Source of the DNA: Paraburkholderia phenazinium
GTDB lineage: Bacteria; Pseudomonadota; Gammaproteobacteria; Burkholderiales; Burkholderiaceae
Direction of reading: 5' to 3'
Length of the DNA: 64,000 bases
Assembly: GCF_900141745.1 (NCBI RefSeq)
Contig: NZ_FSRM01000001.1
Coordinates: forward strand, 3,348,001 to 3,412,000
Shown here: positions 8,754 to 17,192 of the stretch, piece after piece
Layout: every line of letters begins with the position of its first letter
How positions within the stretch are numbered: position 1 is the stretch's first letter
Program-made: the position numbers and the translations under genes
The notes under the pieces: model-generated
The model's database searches: none
Told to the model about the DNA's origin: nothing
The model's input: only the letters and a program-made list of their open reading frames with translations

Positions 8754-9400
8754 CTCGCCCGGCGTGTCTTACGAAACCATCGGTTTGCCTGGACGAGCGA
8801 TGCATCCCTTTTGTTTCCCGCGCTTGATTTTGTATTGTGCGTGGCGGCGGACAACTATAACGATCCAGATCAATGGCGTATCCCATATGTCGTCCTCTTC
8901 GACATCTTTTTTCCAAGGTTAGCTAACTAAAACTTCGCTTCCCGCCGCGCGCAGAATTTCGCGACTTTACTTACGGCGGATTACCAGAACCGCTATCGCT
9001 TCTGTCGCTCGGTAGAATGCTATTGCGCTGCTTCACTCCCTCGTAGCGGCGCGGTTTTTCTCAACATATGTGTTAAGGCCCGCTCCCAGCGGGCCTCTTT
9101 TTTTGTAACGGCACAAAGCCGCGAAGACTGTAGCACTAGCGTAGTCATTTCCTGACAGATTTATCAGGAACCTCTCGAACGATGTCGTGCTAACTTTGGC
9201 AAAAATAGCTGATTAAAAAATTATAAAAAGCACTCCGAATCGTAAATCGCACTTCTATTCGTGTGCAGGCCATTTAAACAGCTTCTTTATTCATACGTAA
9301 CCGGCTTCATTCGACCCATAGATCGTTTGGACCGCCGGGCCTTAGCAGTTGAGTTAAATCGATTCGCTTGTGCGAGTCGGCTGATCGAAACGGAGGACAT
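8754..9400. other. long A+T-richer intergenic region with palindrome and orphan terminator
   Basis: About 650 bases with no credible protein gene. It contains a 10-bp palindrome GTTAGCTAAC at 8918-8927, a strong terminator at 9076-9104, and A/T-rich DNA from about 9190 to 9250. A TTGGCA at 9196-9201 and a TATAAA at 9222-9227, 20 bases apart, are a weak candidate promoter for the gene at 9401. A small RNA ending at the terminator would fit (see findings). Confidence 0.5.
9076..9104 (+). terminator. strong Rho-independent terminator with no obvious gene
   Basis: AGGCCCGCT pairs with AGCGGGCCT around a short C-rich loop and is followed by a run of T. The nearest upstream plus-strand gene (tetR) ends 323 bases earlier, so an unannotated transcript may end here. 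Confidence 0.85.
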
Positions 9401-9667
9401 GTGGACAGGACCAACTTCTTCTACTCCTATCGTGGATATGTCGTGTGCTGCGCCGCTGTTCGAAAAGACTCAGGCGCCTTTCGCGCGATCACGGAGATCG
9501 GTCGCTTTCACTGCGACTCCCCGCTCATTGTCGAGCACTCACCCTACAACGTCCTGTTTCTGGAGAGCCGTCAGGCGATCTACTACATGCTCAGGTGGGC
9601 AGAAGACTTGATTGACGACGTGCTCGAGAACCGCCACAGCGCGGAGAGAGTCGCCTTTTCAAGGTGA
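9401..9667 (+). CDS. small hypothetical protein, paralogue of the 10241 gene
   Basis: An 88-residue protein with a GTG start preceded by GGAGG. This start makes the N-terminus align gap-free with the protein at 10241: both have 14 residues up to YRGYV. Over the 63 positions from YRGYV to the last ID, I count 25 identities, including VLF, an A-x-Y, a WAE and a final ID. The pattern of YRGY, beta strands and a terminal helix with WAE resembles small DUF6566-like Burkholderia proteins; that link is from memory and unsure. No signal peptide or membrane segment. Its stop overlaps a GTG that may start the next frame. Confidence 0.72.
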   Translation: MDRTNFFYSYRGYVVCCAAVRKDSGAFRAITEIGRFHCDSPLIVEHSPYNVLFLESRQAIYYMLRWAEDLIDDVLENRHSAERVAFSR

Positions 9668-10098
9668 TTGAGAAGAGGTACCCGTTGAAACATTATCTGT
9701 CTCCCGGCGCGGCCGCATCTTCGGCCATCCTGCGCCAGCGACCGCGGCGTGCACGCTACCCTATTCGCCCGCGCTGGCCCGCGCTGATTCATCGCTGGCG
9801 GAACGTGCCCGACTCTCAGCCGCTTGCCGTCTTTCGCTTGCTGATCACGCCAGACGGTCGAACCCAGCCGTCCGTTTTCCGCACAGATGATGCGTCCCGA
9901 GACGCACGCGCTTTTCCCACTGACTCAGCTCCGGATTTCACCAAACTCGACGTCGGTGTGCTTGTCCAGATATGCGATGCATCGGACGCACCTAACGGTG
10001 TCGGCGCGCTTGCAAACGGGAGCCGCGTCGCCGCTGGCAACGATGACGACAACGTGCAGTCCGAGTTGCCTGTTGCGAACGGTGCGGGACTGCCGTGA
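9664..10098 (+). CDS. possible hypothetical protein overlapping the preceding gene
   Basis: A 144-residue open frame that starts with GTG inside the GTGA overlap of the preceding stop, as in translationally coupled genes. The composition is plausible (Asp- and Ala-rich C-terminal half, basic N-terminal third) but I recognise no motif, signal peptide or membrane segment. The ribosome site is poor. It may be a real co-translated protein or a chance frame between the two paralogues. Confidence 0.35.
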   Translation: MIEKRYPLKHYLSPGAAASSAILRQRPRRARYPIRPRWPALIHRWRNVPDSQPLAVFRLLITPDGRTQPSVFRTDDASRDARAFPTDSAPDFTKLDVGVLVQICDASDAPNGVGALANGSRVAAGNDDDNVQSELPVANGAGLP

Positions 10099-10240
10099 CC
10101 AGGCGCCACGGCGTTCTCCGTTCGCGCGTTATTGGCTTGTTGCCGACGTGTAACCTCGGGAAAGTTAGATGATCAAACCGTCAGGTGTGTGAATTCATTC
10201 GCTGTGCTACGTTGTCACAGACGACATTCAGAGTCCCTCC

Positions 10241-10525
10241 ATGTACCAGGCCACGACAAAGTGTTACTACCGCGGCTACGTGATTTATTGCGCAATCACT
10301 CGAGGAAAGTTCGGCGGTTATCTGGCGGCGGTTTCCATTGATCGGGGAGACGTCAGAAACCCGTCCTCGATCAGTTACGCGCCTCGCCATGTACTGTTTC
10401 AGAACGAGAATGAAGCGACCTATTTCGTGCTTCATTGGGCCGAACGTCGAATCGATAACCTGAGCGCAAGCGACCTTTATCAGTTAGGTAACCGAACAAA
10501 ATCATCTGTTTCGCAAAGGAAGTAG
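10241..10525 (+). CDS. small hypothetical protein, paralogue of the 9401 gene
   Basis: A 94-residue protein sharing the YRGYV start, the VLF-x5-A-x-Y segment and the WAE-x2-ID end with the protein at 9401, without gaps. The extra C-terminal tail of about 15 residues is not shared. It is cytoplasmic by sequence. It probably arose by local duplication with the 9401 gene, and the two may act on each other or on a common partner; nothing shows which. The next gene, a solute-binding domain protein, starts 51 bases later on the same strand. Confidence 0.72.
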   Translation: MYQATTKCYYRGYVIYCAITRGKFGGYLAAVSIDRGDVRNPSSISYAPRHVLFQNENEATYFVLHWAERRIDNLSASDLYQLGNRTKSSVSQRK

Positions 10526-10576
10526 AATTGTCGGTCGCCCGACTTCGACCCATCTGCTTCCTTCTGCGAGAACACA

Positions 10577-11317
10577 ATGAACGTCACGATCGCGTACATA
10601 GAAGAACCTCCGTTCGGCTGGACCGATTCGGTGCAAGCTGCGACCGGCGCGGACATTGAACTCGCGGAAGCGGTTCTCACGGCGATCGGGGTCACGCATA
10701 TCGACTACCACCTGACGACCTTCAACGAACTGCTACCCGGCGTCGAGGCGGGTCGCTGGGATATGAATGTCCCGCTCTTCGTTACACCTGAGCGCGCCGC
10801 GCACGTCGCATTCAGCTTGCCGGTCTGGGGCATCGGCGACGGATTTCTGGTCCGGGCGGGCAATCCGAAATCGCTCGATAGCTATGCCTCTGTAGCGGCA
10901 ATGGATGATGCGCGCCTTGGGATCATCGCCGGACAGGTGCAACACGAGTCGGCGAGAGCGTCCGGCGTGCGAGAAGATCAATTCGTTATCTTCGACGAGC
11001 AGCCTGAGGCGATCGAGGCGCTGCGCTCGGGTGCAATCGATGCGTACGCGAGTACCGCGTTAGGGAACCGCATTTTGTCGGCCCGCATTGGCGGCGGGGA
11101 ATTCGATGCCGTGGCACACGTCCCTGCTGATGGCGACGGACAACGCTCTCCGGTCGGCGCGTTTTCCTTCAACAAGGGCAATGATCGGCTGCGCGACGCG
11201 GTCAACGAACAACTTCGCTCATACTTGGGCTCCGCCGATCATCGGACCCGTATGGCGAAATACGGTCTGACGGACAAGGAGATTGACCCGGCACTTGCCC
11301 TCATGCGTATCAACTAA
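10577..11317 (+). CDS. family 3 solute-binding-domain protein without signal peptide
   Basis: A 246-residue protein matching the bacterial extracellular solute-binding family 3 (amino-acid binding proteins, EhuB-like) over its whole length: an N-terminal strand with the EEPPFGW motif, DIELAEAVL, the WDMNVP segment, a hinge and a second lobe ending YGLTDKEI. In transporters this protein is periplasmic, but here translation starts within a few residues of the mature domain and no in-frame start lies upstream. It is therefore predicted to be cytoplasmic. No permease or ATPase gene is adjacent. It may serve as a cytoplasmic ligand-binding or enzyme-like domain. Confidence 0.82.
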   Translation: MNVTIAYIEEPPFGWTDSVQAATGADIELAEAVLTAIGVTHIDYHLTTFNELLPGVEAGRWDMNVPLFVTPERAAHVAFSLPVWGIGDGFLVRAGNPKSLDSYASVAAMDDARLGIIAGQVQHESARASGVREDQFVIFDEQPEAIEALRSGAIDAYASTALGNRILSARIGGGEFDAVAHVPADGDGQRSPVGAFSFNKGNDRLRDAVNEQLRSYLGSADHRTRMAKYGLTDKEIDPALALMRIN

Positions 11318-11373
11318 AGAACCGGCTGGACCGGTGCGGCAACGCCGTAGGCAGCGTGACCATAAACCGGCCG

Positions 11374-11841
11374 CTACCCCGTATACCTCACCGGCAGCGC
11401 CGTCGAATACTTGATCTGCTCCATCGCAAAGCTCGAGCTCACGTCATACAACGGCACAGCGCCAATCAACAGTTTGTATACCCGGTCGTAATCGTCGATA
11501 TCCGACACCACCACCCGCAGCAGATAGTCGGTCTCGCCACTCATCCGGTACACCTCGACCACCTCGGGAATCGCCTGCACGGCGCGCGTAAATGTGGCGG
11601 CCCATTCTTCCGTGTGCTGGTTGGTCCGCACCGCGACGAACACCGTCGTGCCCACCCCAAGCTTGCGCGCGTCGCATAGCGCGACCTGGGCACGGATCAC
11701 ACCCGCTTCCTTGAGCCGCTGAAGCCGCTTCCAGCACGGCGTCTGCGACAGGTTCACGCGCTGCGCCAGTTCGGCGATCGGCATGGTCGCGTCGACCTGG
11801 AGCAACTCGAGCAGCTTGCGATCGATGATATCCATTCCCAT
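11374..11841 (-). CDS. Lrp/AsnC-family transcriptional regulator
   Basis: A 155-residue regulator. The N-terminal helix-turn-helix (residues about 4-60, with LAQRVNLSQTPCWKRLQRL) is followed by the RAM ligand-binding domain ending near residue 150. Such proteins sense amino acids and bend DNA as octamers. I start at the ATG at 11841, which has a G-rich ribosome site; an ATG six bases downstream is also possible. It diverges from a cysteine-dioxygenase-like gene across 131 A/T-rich bases, so it may control cysteine or sulfur amino acid use. Its best guess is a local regulator. Confidence 0.9.
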   Translation of the reverse strand: MGMDIIDRKLLELLQVDATMPIAELAQRVNLSQTPCWKRLQRLKEAGVIRAQVALCDARKLGVGTTVFVAVRTNQHTEEWAATFTRAVQAIPEVVEVYRMSGETDYLLRVVVSDIDDYDRVYKLLIGAVPLYDVSSSFAMEQIKYSTALPVRYTG

Positions 11842-11972
11842 ACACACCCCCATCTAGAAAATTATTCTACTTTTTCGATTTCAAGGGGAATTATATGAAA
11901 ACTCTTTCTCCGCGCAAACCGGTATAAATATCCCGATCCGATAACCGAATTCAAGCGCCTGAACAGCCCTTT

Positions 11973-12578
11973 ATGAGCCACGAGACCTACCTGTCGCCCG
12001 CCGACCACTCCCCGCGAACGCTGGAACGCCTGTGCAACGCGCTCGACGCCGCCTTCGCGCAGTCCGCCGATGCTGCCGACCCGTCGCAACGCGCGGCGTT
12101 TGCACGTAGCATCCGCACGGCACTCGCCGAGGCCGCGGCAGACCCGGCGCTGCTCGCGCCGGCTCAGCGTGAGGGATCTGCAGAGTCGTACCGGCGTCAT
12201 CTGCTGGCGGCGGATCCGCACGGCCGTTATGCCATCGCCGCACTGGTCTGGATGCCTGGGCAGGCAAGCCCCGTTCATGCCCATCGGACGTGGTGCGGTT
12301 ATGCCGTGCTCGACGGCGCCTTGTCGGAGACGGTGTACGAGTGGAACGAGTCACAGCAGCGAGCCAGCGAAACCCGCTCACATCCGCGCGCGAGCGGTGC
12401 CGTGTCGTTTGTGCGGGCCGGATACAGTGGCATCCATCGGCTGGGCAATGCTAGCGACGCCCCCGCCGTCTCGCTGCATATCTACGGGGTCGAAGGATCC
12501 CAGATCGGCACCCACGTGAACGATCTGCTCGAGGTCGGCGATCGCGCACTACCCGTGGTGGAACCCGCGGTCGCCTGA
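11973..12578 (+). CDS. cysteine-dioxygenase-type cupin enzyme
   Basis: A 201-residue cupin with the iron-binding HAH pair (His102, His104) and a third His in the GYSGIHRLGN segment, as in bacterial cysteine/3-mercaptopropionate dioxygenases. It should oxidise a thiol such as cysteine to its sulfinic acid using O2. The N-terminal 70 residues are helical. The divergent Lrp regulator suggests amino-acid-responsive control. A second family member lies at 57984, in a very different context; the two are only distantly alike. Exact substrate is not decided by sequence. Confidence 0.8.
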   Translation: MSHETYLSPADHSPRTLERLCNALDAAFAQSADAADPSQRAAFARSIRTALAEAAADPALLAPAQREGSAESYRRHLLAADPHGRYAIAALVWMPGQASPVHAHRTWCGYAVLDGALSETVYEWNESQQRASETRSHPRASGAVSFVRAGYSGIHRLGNASDAPAVSLHIYGVEGSQIGTHVNDLLEVGDRALPVVEPAVA

Positions 12579-12633
12579 GACGGCCCTAAGCCCCTCAGAG
12601 CACTCCGCCCTCCCTAAGACGCCAAACGCGCGT

Positions 12634-15234
12634 CTAACTTTTCCCCGCATCACCCGCGGTGGGAATCTGAGGTGCAACCGGCGCAGTGCCGGTTGACGGC
12701 GGCGCCGGCCGCGGTTCGTGCGAGACGTCCCGCGCCCCTGCCACCGCCAACTCCGCTGGACGTCCGCTTTGCCCGCCGTGCACCGCATGAGCGTGCTCCG
12801 TGGTTTGAACATGCACGGGTGCTTCATCCTCCGGCAACGGCTGCCCTTCGCTATCCTTCGACGACGTGAAAATCCGCATCTGCGGCACTGGAATCTCGAT
12901 ACCGGCTTCATCCATCTTGCGCTTCAGCCGCAGGTTAAAAGCGCGTGCCACACTCCATTGCTGCAGCGGTCGCGTCTTGATCTGCCCTTTCACGACCATC
13001 CAGTTCGGGTCGAACCGGTCGAGCCCCCACACCTCGATCGGGCCGAGCATCTCACGCCGGTAACGAAAATCGGACATCAGGTCGGCACCCACTTCGCGAA
13101 TCAGTTGGGTGACCTGATCGACGTCGGCCGAAAAACCCATCCGCACTTCGAACACCGCGTAGGCAAAATCGCGTGAGAGGTTCTTCACGATCTTGATCTG
13201 CGAGAACGGAATGGCATGGATTGCGCCCTGCCCGTCGCGCAGCCGCACGGTGCGAATCGACAGATGCTCGACCGTACCCGCATGGCCGCCGTCGACATCG
13301 ATCCAGTCGCCCACCGAGATGGTGTCCTCGATGATGATGAAGAGGCCCGTGATCAGGTCGGTCACGAGCGACTGCGCGCCGAAGCCGATTGCCAGACCGA
13401 TCACGCCCGCGCCGGCAAGCAGCGGCGTCACGTTGATGCCGAGATTCGCTGCGGTGACAATGCCGGCGATCGTGACGATGGTCACGAACAGCGCATTGCG
13501 CACCAGCGGCAGCATGGTGCGGGCACGCGTGCTCGCGTTGCGCGATTTGTTACGCGGACCACTCGGATTGAGCGCTTCGGTAATCGCCGTATCGATCAGA
13601 ATCCACAGCAGCCAAGCAATAAACAGCGTGGCGAAAATCGCCATGACGGCGTGCGCGATACCCCGCGCCGCGACGTTTTCCTCGATCACACTGGCGAGCG
13701 ACACGCCCCACAGCCGCGCTGCAAGTTCCAGAAACGCCAGCCAGATGAACAGCGTCACCAGCGTGCCCGCGAAGCGCAGCAGTCTCCTCAGATAAGGCGA
13801 GCGGCGATGCCTGCGAATATTGCGCGGCCGCGTTGCGCGCAACACGATGGCGGACATGAAGAACGCCAGCACCAGAAACAGCGCCGTCACCACCGAGATC
13901 TGCAGTACGTTCTCGTTCGAACCCGAACCACCGATCGTCGCAACCACCGACGCACTTGCCAGCACCAGCACGGGCACATGCCAGAGCGAGGCGAGCACGT
14001 CGAACGCGTCGGTCGCGGCCTTGTGATCATGCCGCGGCTCGTAAGCCCGATTGCGGATCAGATGCGCCACCGGCCGGCGAAACGCCAGCGCGAAATACCC
14101 GGTCAGCACGGCGGCCGTCATGTTCGCCACGGTCGATACCAGCTCGGACAGATTCGATCCGAGCTGATGGGACACGTCGTAGTTCACCGCGGCATCGCCC
14201 AGTGCGCCGCACACGCCGATCACAAACAGCAGACGGCGCGCATGCTCGATCAGCACGCGCACGGCGACACGCCGGTGGCCCGAGCCGAACAGCGAAAACA
14301 TGATGAGGCAGATCGCAGAAAATATCGCGCCTGCGACGATGCCGTAGGCCACCACCATCCCCAGCGTGCGGCCGAGTGCGTCAGGCATGGCGCGCGCAAA
14401 CACGAGCGCGGCAAGGAAGGCCACGATCCACGGACCGACCCGCCGCAGCGCGAAAACCAGCAGTTCGCCCGCGGACGGATTCGGCTTGAGCGTGGCATCC
14501 ACGCCATAGCGCGTATGCAAGCGGCGCTGCAGATAGATCAGGACCCAGGCGCAGGCACCCCATCCCGCCAGCATCGCCACCATGTCCAAAAGGATCTTGC
14601 CGAAACTCTGCGGCCCCTGGCTCGAGACGATGGTGTAGAGCTCGTTACCGGCCGCGTTGAAGCGCCCAGCCCAATAGCGCAATGGCGTACGGCCCTGATG
14701 CACGCCGGATTCGAACGAAGCGATCCCCGAGGCGATCGCACCCAGCAAACCCGGACTCGGTTGAGCGGGCGCGGCCGGTGCGACATTGCGAGTGACGTCG
14801 CGCAGCTTCTTCAACTGGGTGACGAGTGCGGTGCGCTGACGATCGTTGTCGAGCGTCGAGATCACGCTGTCGAGCGAATGGGCCAGTTCGGCCTGGCTCG
14901 CAGGCGACGGGGCAGATGCGGCTTCAGCGGCCGATGCCGCCGAAGCCGGATTGGCGGTCGCGCTATTGATCAGACTCTGCAAAGCCGGGATCACCGGCCC
15001 CGCAGCGGCCTGCGCGGCAGCAGGGGTCCACGCGAAACACGCAAAGCACGCCAGCACGCTGACCCACAGGCCGACCGGCCACGTGGCCAGCCACGCGCGC
15101 GCTGTCCGCACGGCACCGCGGGGGAAAGGGTCGGAATCCAGACGACGGAAAAAATAAGAGGCAGTGCGAAATGCCCGTTGCCCGCCGGTAGACGGCGCAG
15201 CCCCGGACTCACACCACTGTTGGCATGACTTCAT
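12634..15234 (-). CDS. large MscS-family mechanosensitive channel
   Basis: An 866-residue inner-membrane protein. A hydrophobic export signal near residues 35-60 ends in an AAAQA-like site, followed by a helical periplasmic region, then about ten membrane segments. The last third holds the MscS core: the pore-lining helix with GLAIGFGAQSLVTD, the beta domain (VGDWIDVDGG, IPFSQI) and a C-terminal alpha/beta domain. It should release solutes on osmotic downshock. The tail of about 90 residues is Pro/His/Glu-rich and disordered. I start at the ATG at 15234; an upstream start would add ten residues. It is flanked by converging dioxygenase and a lipoprotein gene. Confidence 0.9.
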   Translation of the reverse strand: MKSCQQWCESGAAPSTGGQRAFRTASYFFRRLDSDPFPRGAVRTARAWLATWPVGLWVSVLACFACFAWTPAAAQAAAGPVIPALQSLINSATANPASAASAAEAASAPSPASQAELAHSLDSVISTLDNDRQRTALVTQLKKLRDVTRNVAPAAPAQPSPGLLGAIASGIASFESGVHQGRTPLRYWAGRFNAAGNELYTIVSSQGPQSFGKILLDMVAMLAGWGACAWVLIYLQRRLHTRYGVDATLKPNPSAGELLVFALRRVGPWIVAFLAALVFARAMPDALGRTLGMVVAYGIVAGAIFSAICLIMFSLFGSGHRRVAVRVLIEHARRLLFVIGVCGALGDAAVNYDVSHQLGSNLSELVSTVANMTAAVLTGYFALAFRRPVAHLIRNRAYEPRHDHKAATDAFDVLASLWHVPVLVLASASVVATIGGSGSNENVLQISVVTALFLVLAFFMSAIVLRATRPRNIRRHRRSPYLRRLLRFAGTLVTLFIWLAFLELAARLWGVSLASVIEENVAARGIAHAVMAIFATLFIAWLLWILIDTAITEALNPSGPRNKSRNASTRARTMLPLVRNALFVTIVTIAGIVTAANLGINVTPLLAGAGVIGLAIGFGAQSLVTDLITGLFIIIEDTISVGDWIDVDGGHAGTVEHLSIRTVRLRDGQGAIHAIPFSQIKIVKNLSRDFAYAVFEVRMGFSADVDQVTQLIREVGADLMSDFRYRREMLGPIEVWGLDRFDPNWMVVKGQIKTRPLQQWSVARAFNLRLKRKMDEAGIEIPVPQMRIFTSSKDSEGQPLPEDEAPVHVQTTEHAHAVHGGQSGRPAELAVAGARDVSHEPRPAPPSTGTAPVAPQIPTAGDAGKS

Positions 15235-15391
15235 GGCAATCCGTGACAAAACGGGAGACGCCAAGTGTAGCCCTAGTTGCCGCGGGAACGGATTTGCATG
15301 CGTAACGGAATGTTAGAACGCTTGCGCTGCGCTCAATACGCCGCCGTCGCGATCTTGCGGATGAAGCGCGCCGATTACACGACGCTCCGCG

Positions 15392-15850
15392 TCATTTGTC
15401 CATTTGCTTTTGCGCGTCGCTGCTGTCGGTGTCGCTCGATGCAGCGGAGGCCGACGAAGCCGCCGTCGTCTGATCCGACCACTGTTGCAGCTTGCGTCCC
15501 GCGCTTTGCAGGCCGGCGCCCGTCAACGATGCTGCCTGGTTGAGCTCGGCGCTCGCCGAACTGGCCGCGCCCTGCAGATTGGCCTGCGCACCCGAGGCAA
15601 GAGCCGACGGATCGACGGTGATAGTCGGTGCCGAGGCCGACTCGATGTTCTGCTTCGCCGTATCGACCTGCTGACCGACGTAGCTCGCAGCCTGGTTAAT
15701 CGCCTGGCCGGCTTGCTGCGTGGCGTCATCCATCTTGCCGGCAAGCTGCCCAGCCGAAGCGTTATTTTTCTGGCACGCAGCCAGCACGCCCAGCAGGAGC
15801 AAGGCGGCAGCAGCGCGGCGCACAACAGATCGGCGAGTGAAGAGTGTCAT
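15392..15850 (-). CDS. small Ala/Ser-rich lipoprotein
   Basis: A 152-residue lipoprotein precursor: basic N-terminus (RRSVVRR), hydrophobic core and lipobox LAAC with the lipidated Cys at about residue 26. The mature part is Ala/Gln/Ser-rich with heptad-like spacing (AINQAASYVGQQVDTAKQ), suggesting a long amphipathic helix, followed by a Ser/Asp-rich tail. I start at the ATG at 15850, which places the signal peptide correctly; the upstream extension is not signal-like. No known family or function; the pattern resembles late-embryogenesis-like or BON-adjacent periplasmic proteins only loosely. Confidence 0.75.
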   Translation of the reverse strand: MTLFTRRSVVRRAAAALLLLGVLAACQKNNASAGQLAGKMDDATQQAGQAINQAASYVGQQVDTAKQNIESASAPTITVDPSALASGAQANLQGAASSASAELNQAASLTGAGLQSAGRKLQQWSDQTTAASSASAASSDTDSSDAQKQMDK

Positions 15851-16083
15851 TGTGGGATTTGAACCGCGGTAAGCGGCTTCTGCATACGGAAACGGGCCCA
15901 TGATACGCCCTCACGCGGATTGCCCCGCACCTCGGGCACCTGAAAGCCGGTACGCGCGAAGCGGCGCGCGCGGCAAGCGTACGCGCAGGCGCGCGTTGCA
16001 CCGCCCGTCGCTGTACTGTCAAACACGTTGGAGTAGACTCGCTGAACGTTCGATGTGTTCCGCAGTTCAACTGGAGGCATACG

Positions 16084-16665
16084 ATGGCAGCAAAGAAGAT
16101 TCTGTTCCTGACAGGCGATTTCGCCGAGGATTACGAAACAATGGTGCCGTTTCAGGCATTGCAGGCCGTAGGCCACGTGGTCGACGCGGTATGCCCCGGC
16201 AAGTCGGCAGGCGATCGCATCAAGACGGCGATTCACGACTTCGAAGGCGACCAGACCTACACCGAAAAACCTGGCCATCAGTTCACGTTGAACGCGACCT
16301 TCGACGATGTCGATCCCGGCCAATACGATGCGCTGGCGATCGCGGGTGGCCGTGCGCCGGAATATCTGCGCCTGAACCAGAAGGTGATCGACATCGTGCG
16401 TCAGTTCGCAGAACAGCGTAAGCCGATCGCCGCGATCTGCCACGCGGCCCAGCTGCTGGCCGCCGCCGACGTCATTCGCGGCAAGCGGATTTCCGCCTAT
16501 CCGGCCTGCGCGCCCGAAGTGAAGCTTGCCGGCGGCGACTACGCCGACATTCCAGTCGACGCGGCGATCACCGACGGCCACTTCGTCACCGCGCCCGCAT
16601 GGCCGGCGCATCCCGAATGGCTGAGACAATTTCTAGTGGTACTCGGCACACGCATCGAGCTATAA
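16084..16665 (+). CDS. DJ-1/PfpI-family protein
   Basis: A 193-residue single-domain protein of the DJ-1/PfpI class-I amidotransferase-like fold. The nucleophile elbow AICHA places Cys119 next to His120, and an acidic residue near residue 15 (FAEDYE) completes the usual catalytic group. Members act as deglycases, proteases or chaperones in stress; the precise role cannot be read from sequence. The ATG follows a GGAGG-type ribosome site. It is followed by a 200-base gap and a small membrane protein gene on the same strand. Confidence 0.9.
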   Translation: MAAKKILFLTGDFAEDYETMVPFQALQAVGHVVDAVCPGKSAGDRIKTAIHDFEGDQTYTEKPGHQFTLNATFDDVDPGQYDALAIAGGRAPEYLRLNQKVIDIVRQFAEQRKPIAAICHAAQLLAAADVIRGKRISAYPACAPEVKLAGGDYADIPVDAAITDGHFVTAPAWPAHPEWLRQFLVVLGTRIEL

Positions 16666-16865
16666 GACCGCTTTACACGTCGGGGGGACAATCGCGCCGC
16701 CTCGACGTATCCGTCCTCCTCCTCCGGCATCCCTGCCAAAGCATTCAGATACTTCCCACAGCACCAGACTCTCGTATTGGATACGCCAATGCGTTTGAGA
16801 CTAGTCCGATAGTTCGCAACGAATGGCTTTCCTATAGTCGACGGTTGACTTTGGAGCCCCTTTCG

Positions 16866-17192
16866 ATGGAACTGACCGACTGGATCGTCATTCTCGCAGT
16901 CGCCCTCTTTGCGATTGCCTTCTACTGCCGCCGCGCACCCGCGCGCTGGTCGCTCGAGAACCGGGCACGCCGCTTCACCGCGACACGCCTGCTCGTGCAA
17001 GCCGCGCTGTCATTGTGGGCTGCGGTGCTGATTCTGGTGCGCGGCCTGTTCGCACTGGATGGCCTGCTGGGCATGCGCCCGGCACCCCACACGATCATCG
17101 TGGGCGCGCTCGTGCTGATCGCGTTTGGCTGTTACTGGTCGATTCGCGGCAGCAAGCTACTGAAGCCGCGCCGCATCTTCACCGCATACTGA
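16866..17192 (+). CDS. small membrane protein, 108 aa
   Basis: Three hydrophobic segments (about residues 6-20, 44-65, 77-95) separated by basic stretches indicate an inner-membrane protein. I do not recognise the family. The start ATG at 16866 follows a purine-rich stretch with GGAG. Its 3' end overlaps the 3' end of the histidine kinase gene on the other strand by 14 bases, so the two converge. Confidence 0.62.
   Translation: MELTDWIVILAVALFAIAFYCRRAPARWSLENRARRFTATRLLVQAALSLWAAVLILVRGLFALDGLLGMRPAPHTIIVGALVLIAFGCYWSIRGSKLLKPRRIFTAY

Noticed and set aside
13216..15228. 670-residue plus-strand open frame
   Set aside because: It is antisense to the MscS gene over its whole length, is Arg/His/Gln-rich and has no motif; typical of high-GC shadow frames.
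16599..16865. Longer start (16599) for the small membrane protein
   Set aside because: It overlaps the DJ-1/PfpI gene and adds basic, non-membrane residues; the ATG at 16866 has a good ribosome site and begins the hydrophobic segment pattern.
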